The position numbers and the translations under genes are program-made. Below are positions 25,374-34,049 of a stretch of DNA of 39,749 nt, one piece after another. The DNA comes from CAZEHS01 sp964511875 (GTDB taxonomy: Bacteria; Bacillota; Clostridia; Peptostreptococcales; Acidaminobacteraceae). Numbering within the stretch: position 1 is the stretch's first letter; each line of letters starts with the position of its first letter. Location: NCBI GenBank assembly GCA_964511875.1, contig CAZEHS010000018.1, forward strand, positions 1-39,749. The letters are read 5' to 3'. The notes under the pieces were generated by a model that was not told the origin of the DNA, ran no database searches, and saw nothing but the letters and a program-made list of their open reading frames with translations.

Positions 25374-25622
25374 GACCTCCCTCTGGAGGGAGGTGGCAGC
25401 GCAGCTGACGGAAGGAGTCCCGGAGGGAAATGCTTTGGGAATCCGCTCTGCGACTCCCCCTGTCACCTTTCGGTGACATCCCCCTCCCAGAGGGAGATTG
25501 ACATCATCTCAACCTTCCTCCGGGAGGAAGGTGGCAGCAAAGCTGCCGGAAGGAGTCCCGGAGGGGACCCGCTCTGCGACTCCTCCTGTCACTTCGTGAC
25601 ATCCCCCTCAGGAGGGAGATGG
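25374..25622 (+). repeat. Composite palindromic repeat, copy E (double unit), overlapping the ATPase 3' end
   Basis: Order a-b-a-b with hairpins GGCAGCGCAGCTGAC, TGTCACCTTTCGGTGACA, GGCAGCAAAGCTGCC and TGTCACTTCGTGACA. The last b module overlaps the final codons and stop of the minus-strand metal ATPase. Confidence 0.9.
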
Positions 25623-27748
25623 AGCCGTGTTGACTTCTCACCGGAAGGCACACTCCCCAACACCCGCATCGCATTCAAAATCGCCAGCACCGCCACGCCC
25701 ACGTCCGCAAAAACCGCTTCCCAAAGGGTAGCCAGTCCGCCGGCTCCAAGCAGCAGCACCAAACCCTTCACAGCAAATGCCAGGGTGATGTTCTGCAATA
25801 CCACCTGCCGTGTGAATTGGGCAATCCGTATGGCCTCAGCCACCTTGCCGGGCTCATCGGTCATCAGCACCACATCGGCGGCTTCAATTGCAGCATCGGA
25901 GCCAACGCCGCCCATTGCAAAGCCGATATCGGCTCGGGCAAGCACCGGGGCATCGTTGATGCCGTCGCCGACAAAAACCAGCTTCCTGCCTTGAGGCAGA
26001 TCTCTGATAAGGGTTTCAAGAACAGCCACTTTTTCCTGAGGCAGCAGCTCTCCGTGAACCTCATCGATTCCGGCCTCCTGGGCGATATCAAGGGCCGTTT
26101 GGCGGGTATCTCCGCTTAACAGGGCCAGTCGCCTGACACCGGCTGTTTTCAGTGCCTTCAGTGCTTCGACGGTGCCTGCCTTCATCTGATCCTTCATATG
26201 GATGCGGCCGATATGAATCCCATCCAAAGCCACATACACCGAAGTGCCCTTGTCATGAGGCTCCAGCCCGGTCACTCCGGCTTCAGCCAGGAGCTTCCTG
26301 CTCCCTGTCAAAAGGACCCTGCCGTCCAGCACACTGCGGGTTCCCTGACCATGAACCTCGGTCATTTCAGCAATCCTTGCCGGATCCACAGATCCTTTCC
26401 AGGCATGTACGATGCTGAGTGCTATAGGATGGGTGGATCCGCTTTCCCCGTATGCAGCCAGCTCGAGAAGCTGTTCCTCGGAATAGCCGTTGGCCGGTTC
26501 CGTTCCATTGACTGTGAACCGCCCTTCGGTGATTGTGCCGGTCTTGTCGAACACAACCGTATCCACATGGGTGAGGGCCTCCAGATAGTTGCTGCCCTTA
26601 ACCAGGATTCCAGCCTTCGAAGCGGCTCCGATACCGCCGAAAAATCCCAGAGGAATTGAAATCACGAGCGCACAGGGGCATGAAATAACCAGGAATACCA
26701 GCGCCCTGTACAGCCATACCGGAAACTGATCCCAGCCCATGAATAGGGGAGGAAGCAGAGCCAGTGCAGCGGCGGATGCAACCACCGCCGGAGTATAGAT
26801 CCGTGCAAATTTCGTGATGAACTGCTCAGTTGGGGCTTTGTGTGAAACGGCATCCTCAACCAGATGCATGATCTTGGCCACTGTACTTTCTTCAAAGGGC
26901 TTTGTCACGCGGATATTCAGAAGGCCGGTCAGGTTTATGCTCCCGGAAAGCACATCCGATTCAGGTCCGATATCCCGGGGCATGGATTCTCCGGTCAGAG
27001 CAGATGTATCAAGAGCACTGAAGCCGCTCACGACAATCCCGTCCAGCGGAAGCCTTTCTCCAGGTCTGACAGCGATAAGCGCTCCCACGGGAACATTCTC
27101 TGTGGGAACCATGATCTCGCTGCCGTTCTCAAGAAACCGGGTCTCGTCAACCTTCATGGTCAGCAGGGCTTTCACAGACCGGCGGCTCTTTTGGACAGCC
27201 AGTCCCTGAAACAGGGTTCCCACCTGGTAGAACAGCATGACCGCACATGCCTCGGCCAGCTCCCCAATGCCAAGTGCTCCCACCGTGGCAATGGTCATCA
27301 GGAAATTCTCATCTAGCATATGTCCCTTAGCCATATTAAGGAGAGCCTTCCAGACCACATCCCAACCGGCGATGCCGTATGCGATCAGGTAGAATGCTGT
27401 TTCAATAACGGGATCCAGAGTCATGAGAAGGGGAGGTATGAAAAACAGGAAAGCGGCTCCCAGACGGTATTCGAAAAGCGGCAGGGCCTTCTCGTCCTCA
27501 ATATCGACCGCATCCCGATCCTTCAGCTGTACACCAGGTTCAATGCCTGTAATCAGCGCCTGGGCTTTCTGCATCAGATTCGGAATCTTATCCGGCACAT
27601 GGGTTTCCACCACTAGCGTACCGGCAGAAAATATCAGCGTGAACCGCACATCCGGATCCAGCGTACTTAGCCCCTTCTGTATCTTCTCAGCACAATGGGC
27701 ACAGCCCAGACCACCGAGTGTGTATGTCTTGCGGGTTATGGTTTTCAT
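25589..27748 (-). CDS. Heavy-metal P-type ATPase (Cd/Zn/Pb exporter, CadA/ZntA type)
   Basis: A 719-residue P1B ATPase. The N-terminal heavy-metal-associated domain has GCAHC (Cys16, Cys19). Eight membrane helices are expected. The TGES loop is at 252, the membrane metal site Cys-Pro-Cys at 357-359, the phosphorylated Asp401 in DKTGT, the nucleotide-domain HP pair in GSTHPIALS, and GDGINDAP near the end. CPC together with the adjacent CadC-like repressor indicates export of divalent soft metals. AAAGGA lies before the ATG. Oddity: about the last 10 residues (HLPPEGDVTK) and the stop are read from composite repeat E, so the native tail was replaced or extended. A repeat also separates it from its regulator gene. 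Confidence 0.95.
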   Translation of the reverse strand: MKTITRKTYTLGGLGCAHCAEKIQKGLSTLDPDVRFTLIFSAGTLVVETHVPDKIPNLMQKAQALITGIEPGVQLKDRDAVDIEDEKALPLFEYRLGAAFLFFIPPLLMTLDPVIETAFYLIAYGIAGWDVVWKALLNMAKGHMLDENFLMTIATVGALGIGELAEACAVMLFYQVGTLFQGLAVQKSRRSVKALLTMKVDETRFLENGSEIMVPTENVPVGALIAVRPGERLPLDGIVVSGFSALDTSALTGESMPRDIGPESDVLSGSINLTGLLNIRVTKPFEESTVAKIMHLVEDAVSHKAPTEQFITKFARIYTPAVVASAAALALLPPLFMGWDQFPVWLYRALVFLVISCPCALVISIPLGFFGGIGAASKAGILVKGSNYLEALTHVDTVVFDKTGTITEGRFTVNGTEPANGYSEEQLLELAAYGESGSTHPIALSIVHAWKGSVDPARIAEMTEVHGQGTRSVLDGRVLLTGSRKLLAEAGVTGLEPHDKGTSVYVALDGIHIGRIHMKDQMKAGTVEALKALKTAGVRRLALLSGDTRQTALDIAQEAGIDEVHGELLPQEKVAVLETLIRDLPQGRKLVFVGDGINDAPVLARADIGFAMGGVGSDAAIEAADVVLMTDEPGKVAEAIRIAQFTRQVVLQNITLAFAVKGLVLLLGAGGLATLWEAVFADVGVAVLAILNAMRVLGSVPSGEKSTRLHLPPEGDVTK

Positions 27749-27803
27749 AGGAGGTTCCTTTCTTGGATGTAAGTTACTTGCCTTCCTCTGTGCGAAAGGT
27801 GGT

Positions 27804-27938
27804 TCAATCTCAACCTCCCTCTGGAGGGAGGTGGCAGCGAAGCTGACGGAAGGAGTCCCGGAGGGGTAAAGGTTGGGGTGCCCGCTCTGCGACTCCCCCT
27901 GTCACCTTCGGTGACATCCCCCTCCCAGAGGGAGATGG
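27804..27938 (+). repeat. Composite palindromic repeat, copy F (complete a-b unit)
   Basis: Starts CAATCTCAACCTCCCTCTGG and ends CCTCCCAGAGGGAGATGG, with hairpins GGCAGCGAAGCTGAC and TGTCACCTTCGGTGACA. It lies between the ArsR gene and the ATPase gene, within their presumed transcript. Confidence 0.9.
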
Positions 27939-27944
27939 TGCAAT

Positions 27945-28298
27945 TTATTCCTTCACATGCTCCAACCCCTGAGCAAAAATGTCTGCGACGTGGGAATCGC
28001 TCAGGGAGTAGAAGACGACCTTGCCGTCCTTGCGGTGCCGTACCAGACTGGCTGACTTTAGGATTCTCAGCTGGTGAGAGATTGCGCTTTGGGTCATTCC
28101 AAGCAGGGCGGCGATATCACACACGCACATCTCCGAAGCGCTCAGCGCATACAGGATCCTTATCCGCGTAGAATCCCCGAACACCTTGAACAGCTCCGCC
28201 AGATCATATAAAAGCTCTTCCTCCGGCATACCGTTCCGAACCTTTTCAATCGTCTCCCCGTGGAGTATCGTACAACTGCAAACAACCGGCTCTGTCAT
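27945..28298 (-). CDS. ArsR/SmtB-family metal-responsive repressor (CadC type)
   Basis: A 117-residue winged-helix repressor that should leave its operator when metal binds. Cys7 and Cys9 at the N-terminus plus Cys58 and Cys60 (EMCVCD) match the alpha3N soft-metal site of CadC. Asp101, His103, His114 and Glu117 have exactly the D-x-H-(10)-H-x-x-E spacing of the alpha5 zinc site of SmtB. The recognition helix is MTQSAISHQLRIL. The start MTEPVV is chosen because AAGGAGA lies 6 bp upstream; the longer frame runs through the operator. It precedes the metal ATPase on the same strand, forming a detoxification operon. Confidence 0.95.
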   Translation of the reverse strand: MTEPVVCSCTILHGETIEKVRNGMPEEELLYDLAELFKVFGDSTRIRILYALSASEMCVCDIAALLGMTQSAISHQLRILKSASLVRHRKDGKVVFYSLSDSHVADIFAQGLEHVKE

Positions 28299-28316
28299 CA
28301 GGAATCTCCTTATCAT

Positions 28317-28336
28317 ATATGAACATGTATTCATAT
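28317..28336. promoter_or_regulatory. Probable operator of the ArsR repressor
   Basis: A 20-bp dyad ATATGAA, 6 bp, TTCATAT, matching the form of SmtB/CadC operators. It lies 19 bp upstream of the chosen arsR start. Confidence 0.75.
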
Positions 28337-28388
28337 GTTTCTAACTTAAGTATAAATCCGAGAGAGGGAGGTGTCAATAGCGATTTTA

Positions 28389-28509
28389 TCTCAACCTTCC
28401 TCCGGGAGGAAGGTGTCACGCAGTGACGGAAGGAGTCCCGGAGGGGTCCCGCTCTGCGACTCCCCCTGTCACCTCCGGTGACATCCCCCTCCCAGAGGGA
28501 GATTGACAT
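28389..28509 (+). repeat. Composite palindromic repeat, copy G (complete a-b unit)
   Basis: The a hairpin is TGTCACGCAGTGACGG, a different stem from most a modules. The b hairpin is TGTCACCTCCGGTGACA. It lies between the divergent arsR and ptsI units. Confidence 0.88.
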
Positions 28510-28610
28510 CACCCACATCCTGCAAACGTTTCCCCATCGAACTCCCCTGTTTTATTTCCCGAATAGGTTTATAATGGAGAGTGAGAGAGTTTTATTAAGC
28601 ATGTTCAAAG

Positions 28611-28640
28611 TTGCTGTATCTTGTATACAGATGTTATATA
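28611..28640 (+). promoter_or_regulatory. Possible promoter of the enzyme I gene
   Basis: TTGCTG, 18 bp, TATATA, about 33 bp before the start codon. Another TATAAT lies near 28570 without a good -35. Confidence 0.4.
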
Positions 28641-28644
28641 AGAA

Positions 28645-28661
28645 AGTGCAACGGTTGCACT
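28645..28661. promoter_or_regulatory. Perfect 17-bp palindrome before ptsI
   Basis: AGTGCAAC-G-GTTGCACT, one base before the GGGAGG ribosome site and just past the possible promoter. It could be a repressor operator or an mRNA hairpin at the ribosome site. Confidence 0.55.
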
Positions 28662-28673
28662 CGGGAGGTTCCC

Positions 28674-30407
28674 ATGAGAGGCGTAGCAGCATCCTTCGGC
28701 ATAGCCGTCGGGAGAGTCATCATAAAACCAGAGGTGGGCCCGGTAACAAAAGAGCCGGTCCGCGATTCGAGTCTTGAGCTGTCGAGACTGGAGGACTGTC
28801 TGGATAGGGCCAGAAAGCTGGTGGAAGGTCTGGCAGCCAAGAGCCATGCGGAGTTGGGCTTCGAGGGCGCCAGTATTTTTGAAGCACAGCGGATGATCCT
28901 GGATGATCCGGATTTTCATGCCCGTGTCGAAGAAAGGGTACGAAAGGAATGCGTCAACGCCGATTGGGCAGTTGAGCGGACCGTAGAGGATTATGCACGG
29001 ATATTCGAAAGCATGGAAGATCCATATCTGATGGCCCGTGCAGCGGATATCCGTGAGATTGGGGAACAGCTCATCCTCCTGCTTCAAAACCAGGAACCCT
29101 TCAATGCTGCAAAAATATCAGAGCCATCCATTCTTATCGCCCATGATCTCACACCGACTGAAATGGGCCATATCCGTGATGGCAATGTGGTCGGCATCAT
29201 CACAGAAACCGGTGGTCCCACCACCCATGCCGCCATCCTGGCCCGCTCCATGGAAATCCCGGCAATCGTCGGCGCAGGCGCACTTTTCAGCAAGCTCGCT
29301 GAAGGGGATATCGTAGCCATGGACGGCCACACCGGTGAGTTCCACCTCACTCCCGATCAGGGAATCCTGAAGGTGTTCACAGACCGGTTGGCCTGCGAGA
29401 TGATTACCCAGGCACGGCTGAAGGACCTGGTCGGCGTGCCAACCTTAACAGCAGACGGTCAGGCCATTGAACTGACCTGCAATATCGGCTCCCCGCTGGA
29501 CCTTGAGGCCGTAGTACGAAACGACGGCGAAAGCGTGGGCCTTTACCGGACCGAATACCTTTATATGGACCGGGAATCCGCACCGGATGAAGAAGAGCAG
29601 TATCTGGCCTACAGCGCCATCGTGAAGGCATTTCCCGATAAAGCCGTCACCATCCGCACCCTGGACATCGGCGGCGACAAGAAGCTTCCCTACATCCACC
29701 TTCAGGAAGAACAGAACCCATTCCTGGGTTTCCGTTCCCTCCGTTACTGTCTGGAAGCCAGGGACCTGTTCCTTACCCAGCTCAGAGCACTGGCCCGGGC
29801 CAGCGCCCATGGACGCCTCAAGATCATGTTCCCGATGGTGGCCACCCTGGAAGAACTCCGCAGGGCGAAAATAATGCTGCAGGAAGCGGTCGAACAGGTC
29901 CAGCGGCGGGGTCTGCCCGTAGCTGAACGGATTGAAGTCGGCATCCTCATCGAGGTGCCCTCCGCAGCAATGATATCCGATATTTTGGCCAAAGAAGTGG
30001 ATTTCTTCAGCATCGGTACCAACGACCTTTATCAGTACACCCTTTCAGCAGACCGGACCAACCCAAAATTGGCCGAGCTGCTTACACCATACCAGCCCTC
30101 CGTCCTCCGTCTCATCCGCCTGGCCGTCGAAAACGGCCGAAAGGCCGGCATCTGGGTCAGCATGTGCGGCGAAGCCGCCTCCGTCCAGAAGCTTGTTCCC
30201 CTGTGGCTCGGCATGGGCATCCAGGAACTCAGCATGAACCCGCCCCAGATCCTGCGCACCCGCGAATTCATCAGCCGCCATCGGATGGACAACCTCACCC
30301 ATTTCGTCGACGAAGCCATGGCCCTCGGCGACGCCGAAAGCGTAAAAGATTTCCTCCGCACCGTCAAACTCCAGGCCTACGAACTTGCCGGAGAATGCAT
30401 CGTCTAA
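28674..30407 (+). CDS. ptsI: Phosphoenolpyruvate-protein phosphotransferase (PTS enzyme I)
   Basis: Passes phosphate from PEP to HPr at the head of sugar uptake by the PTS. It has 577 residues, the normal size. The phospho-histidine is His185 in TETGGPTTHAAILAR. The PEP-binding barrel has TLDIGGDKKLPY, IEVPSAAMISD, FFSIGTNDLYQYTLSADR and the catalytic cysteine in SMCGEAA. The ATG follows GGGAGG directly; a longer frame has no support. No HPr or enzyme II gene is next to it. A GAF domain is absent, so it is not the nitrogen-PTS PtsP form. Confidence 0.95.
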   Translation: MRGVAASFGIAVGRVIIKPEVGPVTKEPVRDSSLELSRLEDCLDRARKLVEGLAAKSHAELGFEGASIFEAQRMILDDPDFHARVEERVRKECVNADWAVERTVEDYARIFESMEDPYLMARAADIREIGEQLILLLQNQEPFNAAKISEPSILIAHDLTPTEMGHIRDGNVVGIITETGGPTTHAAILARSMEIPAIVGAGALFSKLAEGDIVAMDGHTGEFHLTPDQGILKVFTDRLACEMITQARLKDLVGVPTLTADGQAIELTCNIGSPLDLEAVVRNDGESVGLYRTEYLYMDRESAPDEEEQYLAYSAIVKAFPDKAVTIRTLDIGGDKKLPYIHLQEEQNPFLGFRSLRYCLEARDLFLTQLRALARASAHGRLKIMFPMVATLEELRRAKIMLQEAVEQVQRRGLPVAERIEVGILIEVPSAAMISDILAKEVDFFSIGTNDLYQYTLSADRTNPKLAELLTPYQPSVLRLIRLAVENGRKAGIWVSMCGEAASVQKLVPLWLGMGIQELSMNPPQILRTREFISRHRMDNLTHFVDEAMALGDAESVKDFLRTVKLQAYELAGECIV

Positions 30408-30410
30408 AAG

Positions 30411-30447
30411 TGACAGCCGATTTCTGCGAGGAAATCGGCTGTTTTAT
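30411..30447 (+). terminator. Terminator of ptsI
   Basis: ACAGCCGATTTC, 6-base loop, GAAATCGGCTGT, then TTTAT. Confidence 0.9.
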
Positions 30448-30449
30448 AC

Positions 30450-30629
30450 CGCTCTGCGACTCCCCCTGTCTCTTCGAGACATCCCCCTCCCAGAGGGAGA
30501 TTGACATCATCTCAACCTTCCTCCGGGAGGAAGGTGGCAGCAAAGCTGCCGGAAGGAGTCCCGGAGGGGCAACCGCCCTGCGACTCCCCCTGTCACCTCC
30601 GGTGACATCCCCCTCCAGAGGGAGATGGA
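30450..30629 (+). repeat. Composite palindromic repeat, copy H (b-a-b)
   Basis: The first b hairpin TGTCTCTTCGAGACA carries a matched change on both sides of the stem. The a hairpin is GGCAGCAAAGCTGCC and the second b hairpin TGTCACCTCCGGTGACA. It ends about 30 bp before the rhomboid start. Confidence 0.9.
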
Positions 30630-30660
30630 GCAAATAAAATAACCCCCCCGAGGTCCCCAT

Positions 30661-31677
30661 ATGAAAAAACCTTACCTAACCTACACCCTCATCGGCATCA
30701 ACATCACCATCTACATCACCCTCATGATCCTTGCCGGATTCAACACCGGGGCTTATGGGGATCTGCTGCTGCGGTATGGGGCCAAGATCAACGGCAATAT
30801 CGTGGCGGGGGAGTATTGGCGGTTGTTTACGGCAATGTTCCTTCATGGGGGCATCCTTCATCTTCTGATAAACAGCTTCTCCCTCAATATCATCGGAACC
30901 ATCACCGAGAACATCTATGGCCGTAAACGGTTCATCGTCATCTACCTGGTGGCCGGTGTCACCGGCAATCTGGCCAGTCTGTGCTTTTCCTCCTATCCGG
31001 GCGTAGGGGCGTCAGGGGCCATCTTCGGCCTGATGGGCGCCATGCTCTATCTGGGGGTGAAGGACCCGGAATTCATGCGCACCGGCTTCGGTAAGGATAT
31101 CCTGGGTCTGGCTGTCATCAACCTTATCTACGGCTTCACCGCAACAGGTATTGATAACTTCGCCCACATGGGCGGTCTGGCGGGCGGCTTTCTGGTAACA
31201 GGCATCCTTATCGGCGCTGTCGAACGGTTTCCGATCAACTCCCGGGTCCTGTCAGCACTGGCGCTGGTGCTGATCACGGCAGCATCGGCCTGGTATGGCC
31301 TGAGCAAGCCTCTCAACGTCCAGCAGTCCTACATCTCAACCCTCATGAATCTTGAAGCCCAGCAGAAGTGGGATGAGATGCAGGTTTACGGCATCGGCCG
31401 CCTGAACGATATTCCTGCAGACAGCCCGGTCAGAAGCGATATCCTCTATTACATTGTCCGCAGCGCAGCCCTCCAGGGAGACGCAGCCGTTGCCGAAAAA
31501 TACGGCCGTGAAATGGCCGCCCTGGATCCCGCCTTCGGCAACTACCTCCTGAGCCTGGTCCTGTTCGATCAGGCCCGCTACGAAGAGGCGTCCAAGGCCC
31601 TGGCCCAATCGGAAGCCGCAGGATACGATGCCGACCGGATTGCAGCCGTAAAGGCGCAGCTGGAAGGGGTCAAGTAG
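30661..31677 (+). CDS. Rhomboid-family intramembrane serine protease with C-terminal helical repeat domain
   Basis: A 338-residue protein that should cut membrane proteins inside the bilayer. The rhomboid domain is about residues 1-185: the L1 loop EYWRLFTAMFLHGG, HLLINSF, catalytic Ser119 in GVGASGAIFGLMGA, and catalytic His169 in NFAHMGGLAGG. After a seventh hydrophobic segment (about 194-212), residues 220-338 are soluble and helical, with TPR-like pairs (AALQGDAAVAEKYGREMAAL). This resembles YqgP/GluP, which also has an extra TPR-type domain. A GAGGT site precedes the ATG. It is a single-gene unit. Confidence 0.94.
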   Translation: MKKPYLTYTLIGINITIYITLMILAGFNTGAYGDLLLRYGAKINGNIVAGEYWRLFTAMFLHGGILHLLINSFSLNIIGTITENIYGRKRFIVIYLVAGVTGNLASLCFSSYPGVGASGAIFGLMGAMLYLGVKDPEFMRTGFGKDILGLAVINLIYGFTATGIDNFAHMGGLAGGFLVTGILIGAVERFPINSRVLSALALVLITAASAWYGLSKPLNVQQSYISTLMNLEAQQKWDEMQVYGIGRLNDIPADSPVRSDILYYIVRSAALQGDAAVAEKYGREMAALDPAFGNYLLSLVLFDQARYEEASKALAQSEAAGYDADRIAAVKAQLEGVK

Positions 31678-31698
31678 GGATGACAAACATTTACAAAC

Positions 31699-31751
31699 GC
31701 AAAGAGGTGTCTCTGGCAGGAACTATATTCCTGTTAGAGACACCTCTTTTC
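31699..31751 (+). terminator. Terminator of the rhomboid gene
   Basis: AAAGAGGTGTCTCT ... AGAGACACCTCTTT, with inner CAGGAA / TTCCTG, then T. Confidence 0.92.
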
Positions 31752-32093
31752 CATGTGCCCTTGATCAATATCCAACAAGGTATAAACATGTTTATTGAGG
31801 GAGAGATTGGGTATTCAATAAAAGTAACAATAAATTGGAAAAATGATCATCAAACACACGACGGCTGTTATGATTTCGTTGCATATAAAGCGATCCTTAG
31901 AAGAGCGGATCCAGGGTTATTGAATTGCCAATAACGTAACCTATGCCGGATGCAGACTCCTTTTGTAAGCGAAACGAAATATTCGGCCGAGTTTTTTTGC
32001 GCAAAGCGTAACAATAAATGTAATATAAGACAAATTAAACCATTGCAAATGATGATGCAAATTTTTTTCCTTTTTTCGGAGGTGAATCCCATA
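31752..32093 (+). other. Leader of the glycan operon, candidate promoter only
   Basis: This 340-bp AT-rich stretch holds no gene I can support. TTGCGC at 31997, 18 bp, TAATAT at 32021 is a possible promoter. No known riboswitch pattern or ops/JUMPstart element was recognised. Confidence 0.35.
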
Positions 32094-34004
32094 ATGAAGC
32101 CCATAACAATCAGAAGAATACAGCTTACGCTCACGGACATCATCGGAATCAACCTTGCATTCCTCAGCGCATTGTTCTTCCATTATGAAGGCAATATTCC
32201 CCAGGGCATGATCGGCGAATATATCAAATATGCAATGGTCCTGAATATCGGCAAGCTGATGATCTACAGGTATTTTCAACTGTACGACAGCCTCTGGGAG
32301 TATGCGTCAATTGAAGAACTGATCCGAATCGTTGGGGCGGTGCTTTCAGCCAATTTCATGGGCATATTCTACCTTTCTTCGATGGGCTATAGGGTCTACT
32401 ACGGGATATACATCGTCTCCGTCATTATTGAAATCTGTTTTGTGGGCGGCATCCGTTTCAGCTTCCGCCTGTTAAGACGCCTTACTTACCATCAGTCAGC
32501 CACACGGCAGGAATCCAGGAAGCATGTGCTTGTAATCGGATGCGGTGCAACTGCCAGCATGATTGCTACAGAGATCAAGAATCATCCTGAATCCTACGGG
32601 CAGCTGGTCGGCTATATTGATGATGATCCTTTCAAGCTGAATGAGACGATTGCAGGGATACGGGTCATCGGTAACCGCTACGACATCTACAGCGTCGCAA
32701 AGCGGTTTCATGTTGAGGAGATCATCATTGCGATACCGACCGCTTCGCCAAAAGATACAAAGGAAATCCTTGCAGAATGCAAACGCTGCAACACAAAAGT
32801 CCGGATCATTCCGGGGGTTAGGGATGTCCTTGACGGTCATGTATCCATGTCCAAGATCCGCGACGTTGAGCTGGAGGATTTGCTGGGCCGTGACCCGGTC
32901 AATCTGAATGTGGGAGAAATCTCCACCTATATCCGCAACAAAACCGTGCTTGTTACAGGGGGCGGCGGTTCCATCGGTTCTGAGCTTTGCCGTCAGATTG
33001 CACTGTTTCGCCCAAAAAAACTGGTCATCTTAGACAATTATGAAAACAATGCCTACGACATTCAAAACGAACTTCATCGTGAGCATAAGGAGCTCGCCGT
33101 CGATATCATGATTGGCTCCATCCGGGATCGGGACAATGTCTTCTCCGTGATGGAAGAAGTCAGACCCGATGTGATCTTTCATGCAGCTGCACATAAGCAT
33201 GTTCCACTGATGGAGCGGTCACCGAAGGAAGCAATCAAGAACAACGTATTCGGTACCCTGAACGTTGCTGAAGCCGCCCATCAGTTCGGCGTGAAGCGAT
33301 TCGTGATGATCTCTACGGATAAGGCCGTCAACCCCACCAATGTCATGGGTGCCAGTAAACGGATGTGTGAAATGATCATTCAGGGGCTCTCAAAAACAAG
33401 CGAAACCAAGTTCGTAGCCGTCCGTTTCGGCAATGTTCTCGGCAGCAACGGCTCTGTGATTCCCCTCTTCAAACAGCAGATAAGGGATGGGGGACCCATT
33501 ACCGTTACCCATAAGGATATCACCCGATATTTCATGACCATTTCCGAAGCTGCCCAGCTCGTCCTGCAGGCGGGGGCCATCGCGGAAGGGGGCGAAATCT
33601 TCGTGCTTGATATGGGGGAACCGGTTAAGATCTACGATCTTGCAGTGGATATCATCAAACTCAGCGGACTGATTCCCTTTGAAGATATAGACATTGAAAT
33701 CACCGGACTCCGGCCCGGAGAAAAGCTGTATGAAGAGCTTCTGATGGACGAGGAGCTGCTAAAACGTACCAATCACAACAAGATTTTCATCTGCAAGCCC
33801 TGCGAGCTTGATATGAAAATGCTCAAGAAAAACTTCGAGCAACTGGAACGGCTGATCAAATCCGGGGACGCGGAAGAAGTCAGAGCCATGATGCGCCACG
33901 TTGTACCTACCTATAGGAACGCCCAGGATGTAAACACTGAGCCGGTCCAGCAGGAGAGTGAGATAAGGCCGGATGTGGTGTTGGGTCTCGAGCTGAACAG
34001 CTGA
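32094..34004 (+). CDS. Membrane-bound nucleotide-sugar 4,6-dehydratase (FlaA1/CapD/PglF type)
   Basis: A 636-residue inner-membrane enzyme that should convert UDP-GlcNAc to the 4-keto-6-deoxy sugar. Four N-terminal helices lie within residues 12-125. A first Rossmann fold has GCGATA at 149. The catalytic SDR domain has TGGGGSIGSE (288-297), STDKAVNP from 407 and MGASK (418-422), where Met replaces the usual Tyr as in WbpM/PglF. The motif LLGRDPVNLN lies between. GGAGGTG stands 8 bp before this ATG; the longer frame adds 48 residues from non-coding leader. First gene of the glycan operon. Confidence 0.95.
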   Translation: MKPITIRRIQLTLTDIIGINLAFLSALFFHYEGNIPQGMIGEYIKYAMVLNIGKLMIYRYFQLYDSLWEYASIEELIRIVGAVLSANFMGIFYLSSMGYRVYYGIYIVSVIIEICFVGGIRFSFRLLRRLTYHQSATRQESRKHVLVIGCGATASMIATEIKNHPESYGQLVGYIDDDPFKLNETIAGIRVIGNRYDIYSVAKRFHVEEIIIAIPTASPKDTKEILAECKRCNTKVRIIPGVRDVLDGHVSMSKIRDVELEDLLGRDPVNLNVGEISTYIRNKTVLVTGGGGSIGSELCRQIALFRPKKLVILDNYENNAYDIQNELHREHKELAVDIMIGSIRDRDNVFSVMEEVRPDVIFHAAAHKHVPLMERSPKEAIKNNVFGTLNVAEAAHQFGVKRFVMISTDKAVNPTNVMGASKRMCEMIIQGLSKTSETKFVAVRFGNVLGSNGSVIPLFKQQIRDGGPITVTHKDITRYFMTISEAAQLVLQAGAIAEGGEIFVLDMGEPVKIYDLAVDIIKLSGLIPFEDIDIEITGLRPGEKLYEELLMDEELLKRTNHNKIFICKPCELDMKMLKKNFEQLERLIKSGDAEEVRAMMRHVVPTYRNAQDVNTEPVQQESEIRPDVVLGLELNS

Positions 34005-34049
34005 GATGCTCTGTGATGTCAGGATGACTGGGAAAGGAGGGCTCAGTTC

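Noticed and set aside
23208..25622. Tandem repeat modules that might suggest a CRISPR array
   Set aside because: Units are imperfect palindromic modules in both orientations, without regular unique spacers or cas genes.
25362..25994. An open frame rich in EGGS/AAGRSPGG sequence, and similar frames near 23299, 27878 and 30164
   Set aside because: These are translations of the composite palindromic repeat or shadows of adjoining genes; no ribosome sites and no family likeness.
31680..31934. An 84-codon open frame after the rhomboid gene
   Set aside because: It crosses the perfect terminator hairpin and has no ribosome site or recognisable content.
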